Below are positions 48,398 through 58,806 of a stretch of DNA of 64,000 nt, one piece after another. Below the pieces are notes generated by a model that saw only the letters and a program-made list of their open reading frames with translations, was not told where the DNA came from and made no database searches. How positions within the stretch are numbered: the first letter of the stretch is position 1; each line of letters starts with the position of its first letter. Location: NCBI GenBank assembly GCA_004143945.1, contig SEHB01000008.1:62001-126000 (forward strand). The letters are read 5' to 3'. This DNA is from Lysobacteraceae bacterium. Its GTDB lineage: Bacteria; Pseudomonadota; Gammaproteobacteria; Xanthomonadales; Rhodanobacteraceae. A program made the position numbers and the translations under genes.

Positions 48398-49906
48398 ATG
48401 CAAGTCCCGCATCTCCTGAGCGTCCTGATCTGGCTGCCGATCCTCGGCGCGGTCGCCGTGCTCGCGTTCGGCCGCGAGGCGAACTCGGCGCGCTGGCTCG
48501 CGCTCGCGACGGCGCTGGCGACCTTCCTGCTCTCGATCCCGCTGTGGACGGGCTACGACCCGACCGGTGCGGTGATGCAGTTCGCGGAATCGCTCGCATG
48601 GATCCCGGCGATCCGCTCCAACTACGCGCTCGCGGCCGACGGCATCTCGGTCGCGATGATCGTGCTGACCTCGTTCACGAGCGTGCTCGTAGTGATCGGC
48701 TCGTGGGGGCCGATCCAGCAGCGCGTCTCGCAGTACATGGCCGCGATGCTGGTGCTCGAGGGCATGCTGATCGGCGTGTTCGCGGCGACCGATGCGCTGC
48801 TGTTCTACGTGTTCTTCGAGGCGATGCTGATCCCGATGTTCATCATCATCGGCATCTGGGGTGGGCCGCGCCGCGTGTATGCGACGCTGAAGTTCTTCAT
48901 CTACACCTTCCTCGGCTCGATCTTCATGCTGGTCGGCCTGATCTACCTGCACATGAAGACCGGCGAGTTCTCTCTCGCCGCGTTCTCGGCCGCGAACCTC
49001 GGGTCGCGCGAGCAGGCGTGGCTGTTCTTCGCGTTCCTGCTCGGCTTCGCGATCAAGGTGCCGATGTGGCCGGTGCACACCTGGCTGCCGGACGCGCACG
49101 TCGAGGCGCCGACCGGCGGTTCGGTGATCCTGGCCGCGATCATGCTGAAGGTCGGCGGCTACGGCTTCGTCCGCTTCTCGCTGCCGATCACGCCGGACGC
49201 GTCGCAGGAATTCGCGTGGCTCGTGATCGCGGTGTCGCTGGTCGCGATCATCTACATCGGCTATGTGGCGTTGGTGCAGGAGGACATGAAGAAGCTGATC
49301 GCGTACTCCTCGATCGCGCACATGGGCTTCGTTACCCTCGGCATCTTCATCGCGCTGGCGCTGGTGCGCGAGAACGCGAACCCGCTCGGCGCGCGCCTGG
49401 GCATCCAGGGCGCGATGGTGCAGATGGTCTCGCACGGCTTCGTGTCCGGCGCGATGTTCTCGTGCATCGGCGTCATGTACGACCGGCTGCACTCGCGCAT
49501 GATCAAGGACTACGGCGGTGTCGCGAACGTGATGCCCTGGTTCGCCGCGTTCATGGTGCTGTTCGCGATGGCGAACTCCGGCCTGCCCGGCACGTCCGGC
49601 TTCGTCGGCGAGTTCATGGTCGTGCTCGCGGCATTCCAGCAGAGTCCGCTGGTCGCGCTGTTCGCGACCTTCACGCTGATCATCAGCGCCGCCTACACGC
49701 TGTGGCTGGTCAAGCGCGTCGTTTTCGGCGAAGTCGCCAATGCCGAGGTCGCGAAGATGAAGGATCTCGATGCGCGCGAATGGATCGTGCTCGGCTCGTT
49801 CGCGGCCGCGGTGATCGCATTCGGCGTGTACCCGAAGCCGTTGATCGACCTGATGGAACCTGCGGTGCTGCAGCTCGTGCAGCAAATCGGCCTGGCCAAG
49901 CTGTGA
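48398..49906 (+). CDS. nuoM: NADH-quinone oxidoreductase subunit M
   Basis: A 502-residue antiporter-like proton-pumping subunit with about 14 helices. The essential Glu lies in LLFYVFFEAMLIPMFIIIG and the Lys in FAIKVPMWPVHTWLPDAHVEAPTGGS. Also AHMGFVTLGI and GLPGTSGFVGEFMV. Normal length and complete. Confidence 0.98.
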   Translation: MQVPHLLSVLIWLPILGAVAVLAFGREANSARWLALATALATFLLSIPLWTGYDPTGAVMQFAESLAWIPAIRSNYALAADGISVAMIVLTSFTSVLVVIGSWGPIQQRVSQYMAAMLVLEGMLIGVFAATDALLFYVFFEAMLIPMFIIIGIWGGPRRVYATLKFFIYTFLGSIFMLVGLIYLHMKTGEFSLAAFSAANLGSREQAWLFFAFLLGFAIKVPMWPVHTWLPDAHVEAPTGGSVILAAIMLKVGGYGFVRFSLPITPDASQEFAWLVIAVSLVAIIYIGYVALVQEDMKKLIAYSSIAHMGFVTLGIFIALALVRENANPLGARLGIQGAMVQMVSHGFVSGAMFSCIGVMYDRLHSRMIKDYGGVANVMPWFAAFMVLFAMANSGLPGTSGFVGEFMVVLAAFQQSPLVALFATFTLIISAAYTLWLVKRVVFGEVANAEVAKMKDLDAREWIVLGSFAAAVIAFGVYPKPLIDLMEPAVLQLVQQIGLAKL

Positions 49907-49916
49907 GCAGCACGAC

Positions 49917-51389
49917 ATGATCCAGTTCAATCCCGACGACCTGACCACGCTGTTGCCCGAGATCTTCCTGCTCGGCGCGACCTTCGCGATCCTGCTGGTC
50001 GACCTGTTCATCAAGCCCGATCGGCGCGACCTCACGCACTGGCTCTCGCTGGCCGCGATCGCGGTCACCGCATGGTTCGTGTGGCAGGGCGCGCCCGCCG
50101 CCGGTGCCAGCGTGCCAGCGTTCGACGGCATGTTCCTGCGCGATGGCGTCTCCACCGTGCTCAAGCTGTTCGTGCTGCTGACGACCGCGCTCGTGTTCGC
50201 CTACAGCCGCGACTACCTGCGCCAGCGCAAGCTGTTCGTCGGCGAGTTCTACCTGCTGCTGCTGTTCGCGACGCTCGGCACGATGCTGCTGGTCTCGGCG
50301 GGAAACCTCGTTACGATCTTCCTCGGCCTCGAGCTGCTGACGCTGAGTTCGTATGCGCTGGTCGCGCTGAATCGCGATTCGCCGATATCGGCCGAGGCCG
50401 CGATCAAGTACTTCGTGCTCGGCTCGCTCGCTTCGGGCATGTTGTTGTACGGCATGTCGATGATCTACGGCGCGACCGGCTCGCTCGACCTCGCGACGAT
50501 CCAGTCGGCCGCGACGTCGGCGAGCCCGCATCGCACGCTGCTCGCGTTCGGGCTCGTGTTCCTCGTGATCGGCGCAACCTTCAAGCTCGGCGCGGCGCCG
50601 TTCCACATGTGGCTGCCCGACGTCTACCAGGGCGCACCGACCTCGGTCACGCTGTTCATCGGCTCGGTGTCCAAGCTCGGTGCGTTCGCACTCGCATGGC
50701 GCCTGCTCGAGGGCGCGATGGGCGGCATGAGCGAGCACTGGACGCAGATGCTCGCGCTGCTCGCGGTGGTGTCGCTCGCGGTCGGCAACCTGTTCGCGAT
50801 CGCGCAGACCAACCTCAAGCGCATGCTCGCGTACTCGACGATTTCGCACGTCGGCTTCCTGCTGCTCGGCTTCGTCGGCGGCACGCCCGACGGGTACGCG
50901 GCGGCGATGTTCTACATGATCAGCTACGCGCTGATGGCGGCGGTCGCATTCGGCATGATCATGCTGCTCGCGCGAGCGGGCTTCGAAGCCGAGGAGATCG
51001 ACGATTTCAAGGGCCTCAATCGCCGCAACCCGTGGTACGCCGGCGTGATGGCGGCCGCGATGTTCTCGCTCGCCGGCGTGCCGCCGCTGATCGGCTTCTT
51101 CGCCAAGCTCATGGTGCTGAAGGCCGCGATCGACGCGGGCCAATTGTGGCTCGCGATCGTCGCGATCGTGTTCGCGATCGTCGGCCTCTACTACTACCTG
51201 CGCGTGGTCAAGGTCATGTACTTCGACGCCCCCGACGACGACGCGCCGCTGGCGTTGCCGCGCGACCGCGGCTTCCGCTGGACCCTGTCCCTGAACGGCA
51301 TCGCGCTTCTGGCGCTCGGACTTGCCTGGGGTCCGCTGCTCGACTGGTGCAACGAGGCGATGCGCGTCGGCAGCTCGATCGCGCCGTGA
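49917..51389 (+). CDS. nuoN: NADH-quinone oxidoreductase subunit N
   Basis: A 490-residue antiporter-like subunit closing the nuo operon, about 14 helices. FLGLELLTLSSYALVAL carries the Glu, FKLGAAPFHMWLPDVYQGAP the Lys and SHVGFLLLGF a conserved helix. Ten bases after nuoM. The metY promoter begins 13 bases after its stop. Confidence 0.97.
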   Translation: MIQFNPDDLTTLLPEIFLLGATFAILLVDLFIKPDRRDLTHWLSLAAIAVTAWFVWQGAPAAGASVPAFDGMFLRDGVSTVLKLFVLLTTALVFAYSRDYLRQRKLFVGEFYLLLLFATLGTMLLVSAGNLVTIFLGLELLTLSSYALVALNRDSPISAEAAIKYFVLGSLASGMLLYGMSMIYGATGSLDLATIQSAATSASPHRTLLAFGLVFLVIGATFKLGAAPFHMWLPDVYQGAPTSVTLFIGSVSKLGAFALAWRLLEGAMGGMSEHWTQMLALLAVVSLAVGNLFAIAQTNLKRMLAYSTISHVGFLLLGFVGGTPDGYAAAMFYMISYALMAAVAFGMIMLLARAGFEAEEIDDFKGLNRRNPWYAGVMAAAMFSLAGVPPLIGFFAKLMVLKAAIDAGQLWLAIVAIVFAIVGLYYYLRVVKVMYFDAPDDDAPLALPRDRGFRWTLSLNGIALLALGLAWGPLLDWCNEAMRVGSSIAP

Positions 51390-51402
51390 GGCATCGCCGG
51401 GC

Positions 51403-51431
51403 TTGCCTGCCGGCGCGCTTCCCGCTATCCT
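51403..51431 (+). promoter_or_regulatory. sigma-70-like promoter of initiator tRNA
   Basis: TTGCCT (51403-51408), a 17-base spacer and TATCCT (51426-51431), ending 11 bases before the tRNA. The GC-rich stretch between the -10 box and the tRNA could serve as a stringent discriminator. Confidence 0.65.
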
Positions 51432-51442
51432 GCGCAGCTCGG

Positions 51443-51519
51443 TGCGGGGTGGAGCAGTCTGGCAGCTCGTCGGGCTCATAACCCGAAGGTCGCAGGTTCA
51501 AATCCTGCCCCCGCTACCA
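51443..51519 (+). tRNA. metY: initiator tRNA-fMet (anticodon CAT)
   Basis: A 77-nt tRNA with anticodon CAT in CGGGCTCATAACCCG, where three G-C pairs sit at the end of the anticodon stem, the initiator hallmark. The first base pair is unpaired (T1 against T72), another initiator feature. CCA is encoded. It lies upstream of rimP-nusA-infB, as metY does in E. coli. Confidence 0.97.
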
Positions 51520-51538
51520 GCTTCGAGTCCAAGGGATG

Positions 51539-51560
51539 GGCCGCCTCTGGCGGCCTTTTT
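51539..51560 (+). terminator. intrinsic terminator after metY
   Basis: GGCCGCC, TCT and GGCGGCC form a perfect 7-bp hairpin followed by TTTTT (51556-51560). It should end most metY transcripts and set the amount that continues into rimP-pnp. Confidence 0.8.
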
Positions 51561-51657
51561 CTTGGGTCTTGAACGCTGCCGAGATCAGGCGCAGGATGCG
51601 CCGGCTGCCCGCGGGCAGTGCCGCCGATGTGGGATGCATACAACGGCGAACTACGGA

Positions 51658-51679
51658 ATGGGCCTCGTGCCCATTTTTT
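51658..51679 (+). promoter_or_regulatory. rimP leader attenuator-like hairpin
   Basis: ATGGGC, CTCGT and GCCCAT are followed by six T in total: a second terminator-like hairpin, 60 bases before rimP. Such an element upstream of the rimP-nusA-infB operon is known in gammaproteobacteria as the rimP leader, a predicted attenuator. Here NusA made from the same operon could tune read-through (inference). Confidence 0.6.
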
Positions 51680-51738
51680 GTTTGTGTTTCCAGGACATTC
51701 GGGCCGCGGGATCTGGTATTCGCGCGGCCGGCCCATAC

Positions 51739-52260
51739 ATGACGAACGACGAACTCAGCCAGCTGCTCGAGCCCGCGATCGCCGATCTCGGCCTCGAACT
51801 CGTGGGCATCGAGTTCAGCGCGAACAGCGGCAGCAGCCTGCTGCGCGTCTACATCGACGAGCCCGAGCGCGGCATCACGATCGACGACTGCGAGCGCGCG
51901 AGCCGCGAGATCTCGGCGCTGCTCGACGTGAACGATCCGGTCGCGGGTCGCTACACGCTCGAGGTGTCCTCGCCAGGACTCGAGCGGCCGCTGTTCACGC
52001 CGGCGCATTTCGAGCGCTTCCTCGGCGAGCAGGCGAAGATCAACGTGAACCTGCCGATCGACGGACGTCGCCGCTTCCAGGGCCGCATCGAAGCCGTCGA
52101 CGACGAGCGCGTGACGATCGACCAGGACGGCAAGCCGGTGCAGGTCGCGCACGCGAACATCGCGAAGGCGCGGCTGGTGCCGGATTACGCGGCACTCGGA
52201 CTCGCCCCCGCGAAGGCGGGCGATCCGGCGCCGGGCAAGCGCAAGCGTGGTGTTCAGTAG
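51739..52260 (+). CDS. rimP: ribosome maturation factor RimP
   Basis: A 173-residue protein needed for 30S maturation. N-terminal alpha/beta domain: LEPAIADLGLELVGIEF and LLRVYIDEPERGITIDDCER; then the conserved YTLEVSSPGLERPLFTPAHFERF and a C-terminal SH3-like barrel, with a basic tail KRKRG. Length is normal. First protein gene of the rimP-nusA-infB-rbfA-truB-rpsO-pnp cluster. Confidence 0.97.
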   Translation: MTNDELSQLLEPAIADLGLELVGIEFSANSGSSLLRVYIDEPERGITIDDCERASREISALLDVNDPVAGRYTLEVSSPGLERPLFTPAHFERFLGEQAKINVNLPIDGRRRFQGRIEAVDDERVTIDQDGKPVQVAHANIAKARLVPDYAALGLAPAKAGDPAPGKRKRGVQ

Positions 52261-52410
52261 CGGGATCGCGGCCGCGGCAGAACATGCGCGGCGCGCGGAA
52301 GGCGTCATCACCCATGGAACGCGGCGGCCAGAGGCCGGCGCGGTCAACCGGAAGCCGGGTTCACCGGATCATCGTTCGGGCCCCCGTCGGGCGGACCGAA
52401 GGAGCATGAA

Positions 52411-53904
52411 ATGAGCAAGGATCTGTTGCTGGTCGTCGATGCGGTGGCCAACGAAAAAGGCGTCCCGAAGGGTGTGATCTTCGAGGCGATGGAAGCCGCG
52501 CTCGCGTCGGCGGCCAAGAAGCGCTATCCCGAGCAGGATGTCGCCGTGCGCGTGTCGATCGACCGCGACAGCGGCGAGTACGAGACCTTCCGTCGCTGGG
52601 AAGTCGTCGCCGACGACGTCGTGATGGAATCGCCCGATCGCCAGCTGCGCCTTATGGACGCGGTCGACGACGTGCCCGAGATCGAAGTCGGCGCGTACAT
52701 CGAGGAACCGATCGAGAACCCGGATTTCGGGCGCATCTCGGCGCAGGCCGCCAAGCAGGTCATCGTGCAGCGCGTGCGCGAGGCAGAGCGCGCGCTGGTC
52801 GTGGACGCCTACAAGGACCGCATCGGCGAATTGATCACCGGCATCGTCAAGCGCGTCGAGCGTGGCAGCGTCTACCTCGACCTCGGCGGCAACGCCGAGG
52901 CGTTCGTGCCGCGCGATCGCTGCATCCCGCGCGAGGCCGTGCGCGTCGGCGACCGCCTGCGTGGCTATCTCTACGAAGTGCGTTCTGAACTGCGCGGCCC
53001 GCAGCTGTTCGTGTCGCGCACCGCGCCCGAGCTGATGATGGAACTGTTCAAGCTCGAAGTGCCCGAAGTCGGCCAGGGCCTGGTCGAGATCAAGGCCTGC
53101 GCGCGCGATCCGGGCGACCGCGCCAAGATCGCGGTGCTCGCGCACGACCATCGCACCGATCCGATCGGCGCCTGCATCGGCATGCGCGGTTCGCGCGTGC
53201 AGGCGGTGTCGAACGAGCTCAACGGCGAGCGCATCGACATCGTGCTGTGGAACGACAACCCGGCCCAGTTCGTCATCAACGCGATGGCGCCGGCGGAAGT
53301 GCAGTCGATCATCGTCGACGAGGAAAAGCACTCGATGGACATCGCGGTGGCCGAGGACAAGCTGTCCCAGGCGATCGGTCGCGGTGGCCAGAACGTGCGC
53401 CTCGCGAGCAAGCTCTCGGGCTGGCAGCTCAACGTGATGACCGCCGACCAGGTGCGCCAGAAGAGCGAGGCCGAGCAGGCCTCGGCGCGCGACCTGTTCA
53501 TCGCCAAGCTCGAGGTCGACGGCGAGATCGCGCAGATCCTCGTGCAGGAAGGCTTCTCGACCGTCGAGGAAATCGCCTACGTGCCGACCGCCGAACTGCT
53601 CGGCATCGAGGGCTTCGACGAGGACATCGTGGAGGAACTGCGTGCGCGCGCGCGTGACGCGCTGCTGACCGAAGCACTCGCGCTCGAGGAAGGCATCGAC
53701 GAGCACCAGCCCGCGCAGGACCTGCTCGCGGTCGAGGGCATGGACGAGGCGCTCGCGTTCGAACTCGCCTCGCACGGCATCGCGACGCGCGAGAATCTCG
53801 CCGATCTCGCCACCGACGAGTTCATGGAACTCGGCATCGAGGGCATCGACGAGGACACGGCGGCAGGATTGATCATGGCGGCACGCGCGGCGGAAGCCGC
53901 GTAA
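52411..53904 (+). CDS. nusA: transcription termination/antitermination factor NusA
   Basis: A 497-residue RNA polymerase-associated factor affecting pausing, termination and antitermination. Layout: N-terminal RNAP-binding domain (to about 130), S1 domain ([23 protein letters not shown]), two KH domains ([41 protein letters not shown]), and two C-terminal acidic helix-hairpin-helix repeats (about 365-497), the gammaproteobacterial form. Complete. Confidence 0.98.
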   Translation: MSKDLLLVVDAVANEKGVPKGVIFEAMEAALASAAKKRYPEQDVAVRVSIDRDSGEYETFRRWEVVADDVVMESPDRQLRLMDAVDDVPEIEVGAYIEEPIENPDFGRISAQAAKQVIVQRVREAERALVVDAYKDRIGELITGIVKRVERGSVYLDLGGNAEAFVPRDRCIPREAVRVGDRLRGYLYEVRSELRGPQLFVSRTAPELMMELFKLEVPEVGQGLVEIKACARDPGDRAKIAVLAHDHRTDPIGACIGMRGSRVQAVSNELNGERIDIVLWNDNPAQFVINAMAPAEVQSIIVDEEKHSMDIAVAEDKLSQAIGRGGQNVRLASKLSGWQLNVMTADQVRQKSEAEQASARDLFIAKLEVDGEIAQILVQEGFSTVEEIAYVPTAELLGIEGFDEDIVEELRARARDALLTEALALEEGIDEHQPAQDLLAVEGMDEALAFELASHGIATRENLADLATDEFMELGIEGIDEDTAAGLIMAARAAEAA

Positions 53905-54046
53905 CCGCCGAACCCGCGATGCGGGACGGGTGGGTGCCGGGATCGGCGCGCCACCCGAGGTGTCGAGGCACGACGGGCGCCCTGCGGGGCGGAGCCTGAT
54001 CGGCGACAACCGTACGTGCAGGACGGACCTTAGGAGTACCAAATCG

Positions 54047-56665
54047 ATGTCGGACGTCACGATCAAGCAACTGGCCAAGGTCCTCGGCACCCCGGTCGAC
54101 AAGCTGCTGTCGCAGCTCGGCGAAGCCGGCATGAAGTTTTCGGATCCCGAGCAGGTAATCAGCAGCACCGAGAAGGTGAAGCTGCTCGGATTCCTGCGCC
54201 GCACCCACGGCAAGAAGGAAGAAGCGCCGGCCGAAGCCGCTGCGTCGCCGCGCCAGATCACGTTGAAGCGCCGCACCGTCAGCGAGATCACCGTGGCCCC
54301 GGGCCAGCGTGGCGCGGCGGCCAAGACCGTCAACGTCGAAGTGCGCCAGAAGCGCACCTACGTCAAGCGCAGCGTGGTCGAGGAAGGCCAGCAGGTCGAT
54401 CCCGAGCGCGAGGACGCGTTGCGCAAGCTCGGCGAATCGCAGCTCAAGCGCGAAGCCGAGGACCAGGCGCGCGCCGAAGCCGACCGTCGCCGGCAGGACG
54501 AGGACGCGAAGATGCGCGCGGCCGAGGAAGCGCGCCGCAGCGCCGCCGAAGAAGAAGCGCGCAAGCGCAGCGAGGAGAGCCGCGTCGATACCGCCGCTGC
54601 CCCCGCCGGCGCGCCCGCCGATCCCGCGGCCGCCGCAGTCAAGGAGGGCGAGCGCCCGCGCGTCGAGCGTCCGCGCGAACCCGCCGCCGAACCCGATGGC
54701 CACGGCCGCCACAAGCCGCGCCACGGCTCGCACCGCATGCGCGAGGAAGGCACCAGCGAGGAAGGCGGCGCCGCGCGCTACTTCGGCAACGAACTGCACC
54801 TATCGCGCGAAGGCGCGGCGCGCCGCACCGGTCGCAAGCGTCCGAAGACGCGTTCGGCCGAACAGTCGCGCAGCGGTCCCGCGCATGCGTTCTCGCGCCC
54901 GACCGCGCCGGTCGTGCGCGAGATCGCGGTCGGCGAGACGATCACCGTGGCCGACCTCGCAGGAAAGCTCGCGGTCAAGGGCGCCGACGTGGTCAAGGCG
55001 CTGTTCAAGATGGGAGTCATGGTGACAATCAACCAGTCGATCGACCACGATACCGCAGTGCTCGTCGCCGAGGAGCTCGGCCACAAGGTCGTCGCGGCCG
55101 AAGACACCAGCGCCGAAACCACGCTGCTCGCGCAGCAGGTCGAGGGCGATCGCGCCCCGCGTCCGCCGGTGGTCACGATCATGGGCCACGTCGACCATGG
55201 CAAGACCTCGCTGCTCGACTACATCCGCCGCACCAAGGTCGCGTCGGGCGAAGCCGGCGGCATCACGCAGCACATCGGCGCGTACCACGTCGACACGCCG
55301 AAGGGCGTCATCACGTTCCTCGACACGCCGGGCCATGCGGCGTTCTCGTCGATGCGCGCGCGTGGCGCGCAGTCGACCGACATCGTGGTGCTGGTGGTCG
55401 CCGCCGACGACGGCGTGATGCCGCAGACCGCCGAAGCGATCCAGCACGCGCGCGCCGCGAAGGTCCCGCTGATCGTCGCGATGAACAAGATGGACAAGCC
55501 GGAAGCCAATCCGGACCACGTCAAGCAGGGCCTCGTGCAGCACGAAGTCGTGCCCGAGGAATGGGGCGGCGACGTGCAGTTCGTGCCGGTGTCGGCCAAG
55601 ACCGGCGAGGGCGTGGACAACCTGCTCGACGCGATCTCGGTGCAGGCCGAGGTGATGGACCTGCAGGCGGTGCCGGATGGCCGCGCGAGTGGCGCGGTGA
55701 TCGAATCGAGCCTCGACAAGGGCCGCGGCCCGGTCGCGACCGTGCTGGTGCAGCAGGGCCTGCTCTCGCGCGGCGACTTCCTCGTGTGCGGCGTCGAATA
55801 CGGGCGCGTGCGCGCGCTGTTCGACGAGACCGGCCAGCAGGTCGAATCGGCCGGCCCGTCGATCCCGGTGCAGGTCCTCGGGCTCTCGGGCGTGCCGCAG
55901 GCGGGCGACGATTTCGTCGTGGTCGCGGACGAGCGCCTGGCCAAGGACGTCGCGCAGCAGCGCCACCAGAAGCGCCGCGAGTCGCGCCTGGTCAAGCAGG
56001 CGGGCAACCGCATGGAAGACATCATGGCGCAGATGGGCGAGGGCCAGGGCCAGTTGACCCTGAACCTCGTGGTCAAGGCCGACGTGCAGGGTTCCGCCGA
56101 AGCACTGCGCGAATCGCTGAGCGCGATCACCACCGATGCGATCCGCGTCAACGTGATCGCGTCGGGCGTCGGCGGCATCACCGAATCCGACGCGACGCTG
56201 GCCGCGGCGTCCAAGGCCGTGATCATCGGGTTCAACGTGCGCGCGGACGCCTCCGCGCGCCGCATCATCGAGTCGAACGGGCTCGACCTGCGCTACTTCT
56301 CGATCATCTACGACGTGATCGACCAGGTGAAGCAGGTCGCCACCGGCCTGCTCGGCAACGAAGTGCGCGAGGAGATCATCGGCATCGCGCAGGTGCGCGA
56401 CGTGTTCCGCAGCTCGAAGTTCGGCGCGATCGCCGGCTGCATGGTCATCGAGGGTACGGTCAAGCGCAACAAGCCGATCCGCGTGCTGCGCGACAACACG
56501 GTGATCTTCCAGGGTGAACTCGAATCGCTGCGCCGCTTCAAGGAAAACGTCGACGAAGTGCGCAACGGCACCGAATGCGGCATCGGCGTGAAGCAGTACA
56601 ACGACATCAAGCCCGGCGACCAGATCGAATGCTTCGAACGCATCGAAGTCGCTCGCACGCTTTGA
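54047..56665 (+). CDS. infB: translation initiation factor IF-2
   Basis: An 872-residue GTPase that places initiator tRNA on the 30S subunit. The N-terminal IF2-associated domain ([20 protein letters not shown]) and a charged Lys/Glu/Arg linker rich in EE/RR precede the G domain: G1 GHVDHGKT from residue 380, [21 protein letters not shown]1/C2 barrels follow, ending [18 protein letters not shown]. Start at 54047 with TAGGAG upstream. Confidence 0.98.
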   Translation: MSDVTIKQLAKVLGTPVDKLLSQLGEAGMKFSDPEQVISSTEKVKLLGFLRRTHGKKEEAPAEAAASPRQITLKRRTVSEITVAPGQRGAAAKTVNVEVRQKRTYVKRSVVEEGQQVDPEREDALRKLGESQLKREAEDQARAEADRRRQDEDAKMRAAEEARRSAAEEEARKRSEESRVDTAAAPAGAPADPAAAAVKEGERPRVERPREPAAEPDGHGRHKPRHGSHRMREEGTSEEGGAARYFGNELHLSREGAARRTGRKRPKTRSAEQSRSGPAHAFSRPTAPVVREIAVGETITVADLAGKLAVKGADVVKALFKMGVMVTINQSIDHDTAVLVAEELGHKVVAAEDTSAETTLLAQQVEGDRAPRPPVVTIMGHVDHGKTSLLDYIRRTKVASGEAGGITQHIGAYHVDTPKGVITFLDTPGHAAFSSMRARGAQSTDIVVLVVAADDGVMPQTAEAIQHARAAKVPLIVAMNKMDKPEANPDHVKQGLVQHEVVPEEWGGDVQFVPVSAKTGEGVDNLLDAISVQAEVMDLQAVPDGRASGAVIESSLDKGRGPVATVLVQQGLLSRGDFLVCGVEYGRVRALFDETGQQVESAGPSIPVQVLGLSGVPQAGDDFVVVADERLAKDVAQQRHQKRRESRLVKQAGNRMEDIMAQMGEGQGQLTLNLVVKADVQGSAEALRESLSAITTDAIRVNVIASGVGGITESDATLAAASKAVIIGFNVRADASARRIIESNGLDLRYFSIIYDVIDQVKQVATGLLGNEVREEIIGIAQVRDVFRSSKFGAIAGCMVIEGTVKRNKPIRVLRDNTVIFQGELESLRRFKENVDEVRNGTECGIGVKQYNDIKPGDQIECFERIEVARTL

Positions 56666-56667
56666 GC

Positions 56668-56792
56668 CGGGAATAGGGAATGGGGAGTCGGGAATGGTTG
56701 AAGCAGTTCCCGCCTCGTTCCCTCTCCGCGTCCCCTCCAGTTGGCGCGCGAACCCTGCTTGACCATTCCCCATTCCCCATTCCCCATTCCCG
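56668..56792. repeat. GGGAAT-rich long inverted repeat, copy 3
   Basis: The left arm (about 56668-56698) reads CCGGGAATAGGGAATGGGGA then GTCGGGAATGG. The right arm (about 56762-56792) is a run of CCATTCCCCATTCCCCATTC type units. It spans almost the whole infB-rbfA gap and ends 15 bases before the rbfA start. The right arm contains a tandem 7-base ATTCCCC repeat. Confidence 0.8.
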
Positions 56793-56807
56793 AACCCCGG
56801 CTCCACG

Positions 56808-57170
56808 ATGCCCGCCAAATCCTTCACCCGCTCCGACCGCGTCTCCGCCGAACTCCGGCGCGAGATCGCGTTGCTCGTGCATGCGGCGGTGCGCGACCAT
56901 GCGTTGCCATCGGTGAGCGTGTCCGATGTCGAGGTCACGAGGGATCTCGACAGCGCCGCGGTCTACGTGACCGCCCTGGTCGGCGACGAGGGACCTGCCG
57001 CGACCAAGGCGCTGAACGAACTCGCGAAGGAATTCCGGCGCGAGCTGTCTCGCTCGATGAAGTTGCGGCGCGTGCCCGAGCTGCGTTTCCGCTACGACGA
57101 TTCGGTCGACAAGGGCGAGCGCATCGAGAACCTGCTGCGCGCGGATCGCGATCCGGGCACGCCGGACTAG
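56808..57170 (+). CDS. rbfA: 30S ribosome-binding factor RbfA
   Basis: A 120-residue KH-like protein for late 16S rRNA 5'-end maturation and cold growth. Typical: FTRSDRVSAELRREIALLVH, VSVSDVEVTRDLDSAAVYVT and the C-terminal LRRVPELRFRYDDSVDKGER. Normal length. Preceded by inverted repeat copy 3; truB follows. Confidence 0.97.
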   Translation: MPAKSFTRSDRVSAELRREIALLVHAAVRDHALPSVSVSDVEVTRDLDSAAVYVTALVGDEGPAATKALNELAKEFRRELSRSMKLRRVPELRFRYDDSVDKGERIENLLRADRDPGTPD

Positions 57171-57235
57171 GCCGCTCCCGCCCGCGCCGTTGCGTCATGA
57201 CGCGGGTGGCTGCAGGTTCCGCGGATCTCACCGCC

Positions 57236-58165
57236 ATGCGCTCGCGCAAGTCCCGAAACCCGCATCCCGGAGCCCGGCTCTCGGGCATCGTGCTGCTCGA
57301 CAAACCGCGCGGCATCAGTTCGAACCAGGCGCTGCAGCAGGCGCGTCGCCTGTTCGGCGCCGACAAGGGCGGACATACCGGCAGCCTCGATCCGCTCGCG
57401 ACCGGCCTGCTGCCGATCTGCCTCGGCGAGGCGACCAAGATCGCGGGCCTGCTGCTCGGATCGCGCAAGGCCTATGAAACCGAAGCCTTGCTCGGCGTCA
57501 CCACGAGCACCGACGATGCCGAGGGCGAGGTGCTGCAGCGAAGGCCGGTGCCCGCGCTCGACGATGCACGCATCCGCGTGGAACTCGCCGCCCTGGTCGG
57601 CCGGATCCGCCAGGTCGCGCCGGTGTACTCGGCGATCAAGCGTGGCGGCGAGCGCCTGTACGAGCGCGTGCGGCGCGGCGAGACCGTGGAGGCGCCCGAG
57701 CGCGAGGTCGACGTGCAGCGCTTCGACCTGCTCGAAGTCGACGGCGCGCGCGTGCGCCTGCACGTCGAATGCGGCTCGGGCACCTATGTGCGCAGCCTCG
57801 TGCGCGACCTCGGGGAGCGGCTCGGCTGCGGCGCCCACGTAGTGGCACTGCGCCGGCTCTGGGTGGAGCCGTTCATGTCACCGACGATGCATACGCTCGA
57901 CGAGCTCGCCGCGCGCGCGGCGCAGGGTGCGGAAGCGCTCGCCGACGTGCTGCTGCCGCTGGAGCAGGGCCTCGCGGGCCGTGCCCGGGTCGCCGTCGAC
58001 GCGGCCGGCGCGCGCAAGCTGCGCCAGGGCCAGGCGCTCGAGTGCGCGGAGGCGGACGGACCCTGCGTGGCGCTCGACGAACAAGGCCGCGCGGTCGCGC
58101 TGGCCGAAATCGTGGAGGGGCGCCTGCGCGCGGTGCGCGTGTTCAGCGATCCGGATCCTGCCTGA
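57236..58165 (+). CDS. truB: tRNA pseudouridine-55 synthase TruB
   Basis: A 309-residue pseudouridine synthase for U55 in the T loop. Motifs: [20 protein letters not shown], the catalytic Asp in [40 protein letters not shown], and [35 protein letters not shown]. The PUA-like C-terminus is present. ATG 57236 gives a family-like N-terminus; ATG 57197 would add 13 residues, and neither has a clear RBS. Confidence 0.96.
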   Translation: MRSRKSRNPHPGARLSGIVLLDKPRGISSNQALQQARRLFGADKGGHTGSLDPLATGLLPICLGEATKIAGLLLGSRKAYETEALLGVTTSTDDAEGEVLQRRPVPALDDARIRVELAALVGRIRQVAPVYSAIKRGGERLYERVRRGETVEAPEREVDVQRFDLLEVDGARVRLHVECGSGTYVRSLVRDLGERLGCGAHVVALRRLWVEPFMSPTMHTLDELAARAAQGAEALADVLLPLEQGLAGRARVAVDAAGARKLRQGQALECAEADGPCVALDEQGRAVALAEIVEGRLRAVRVFSDPDPA

Positions 58166-58269
58166 GCCCCGGCACTGCGGGGCCGGTGCCGTTGCCCCGG
58201 ACGGGGCCACGCCCGACCATTCTCCTGGCGCGAGGCCCGAATGCGTCCACCGCGGGCGGAGAAACCGGT

Positions 58270-58275
58270 TACAAT
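58270..58275 (+). promoter_or_regulatory. -10 box upstream of rpsO
   Basis: TACAAT (within GGTTACAATGCG) lies 87 bases before the rpsO start, consistent with a separate rpsO-pnp promoter as in E. coli. The -35 region is poor. Confidence 0.4.
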
Positions 58276-58362
58276 GCGCGGCTTCCCGAGGCAACTCCCT
58301 TGACGCGGATCGCGCTCCGACAGGCCGAACCGCGCCGTACGTTCCATCAAGAGGTCATTCCC

Positions 58363-58632
58363 ATGTCGCTTCCCGTAGAACAGACGTCCAAGATCATCGC
58401 CGACTTCGGTCGTGGCACCAACGACACCGGTTCGCCCGAAGTGCAGGTCGCGTTGCTGTCCGCGCGCATCGAGCACCTGTCCAAGCATTTCGCGCACCAC
58501 GACAAGGACCACCACTCGCGCCGCGGCCTGCTGAAGATGGTCAACCAGCGCCGCAGCCTGCTGGGTTACCTCAAGAAGAAGGACGGCGAGCGCTACAAGA
58601 CGCTGATCGAGCGCCTGGGCCTGCGTCGCTGA
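58363..58632 (+). CDS. rpsO: 30S ribosomal protein S15
   Basis: An 89-residue primary 16S rRNA-binding protein. Clear S15 signature: [55 protein letters not shown]. Exact family length, GAGGT at 58351-58355 as RBS. Precedes pnp as in other gammaproteobacteria. Confidence 0.99.
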   Translation: MSLPVEQTSKIIADFGRGTNDTGSPEVQVALLSARIEHLSKHFAHHDKDHHSRRGLLKMVNQRRSLLGYLKKKDGERYKTLIERLGLRR

Positions 58633-58760
58633 GCGCGTGCAACGGCTGCGCGAGTGCGTGCGTTCGTGATCGAAGCCGCTCGCGCACCGTCGTACTGCCT
58701 GCTCCGCGCTGCACCGAACACCACGGCGGCCCGCATGGCCGCATATTCTGAATGATGCAC

Positions 58761-58787
58761 AAGGCGCGTCCGTCGCGGTCGCGCCTT
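58761..58787 (+). promoter_or_regulatory. pnp leader hairpin
   Basis: AAGGCGCG (58761-58768) and CGCGCCTT (58780-58787) pair perfectly around an 11-base loop, 19 bases before the pnp start. In E. coli a pnp leader stem cut by RNase III mediates autoregulation by PNPase; this hairpin is a candidate equivalent. TATTCT at 58744-58749 just upstream could be a -10 box. Confidence 0.45.
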
Positions 58788-58806
58788 CCAAGACAGGAAC
58801 ACTAAC

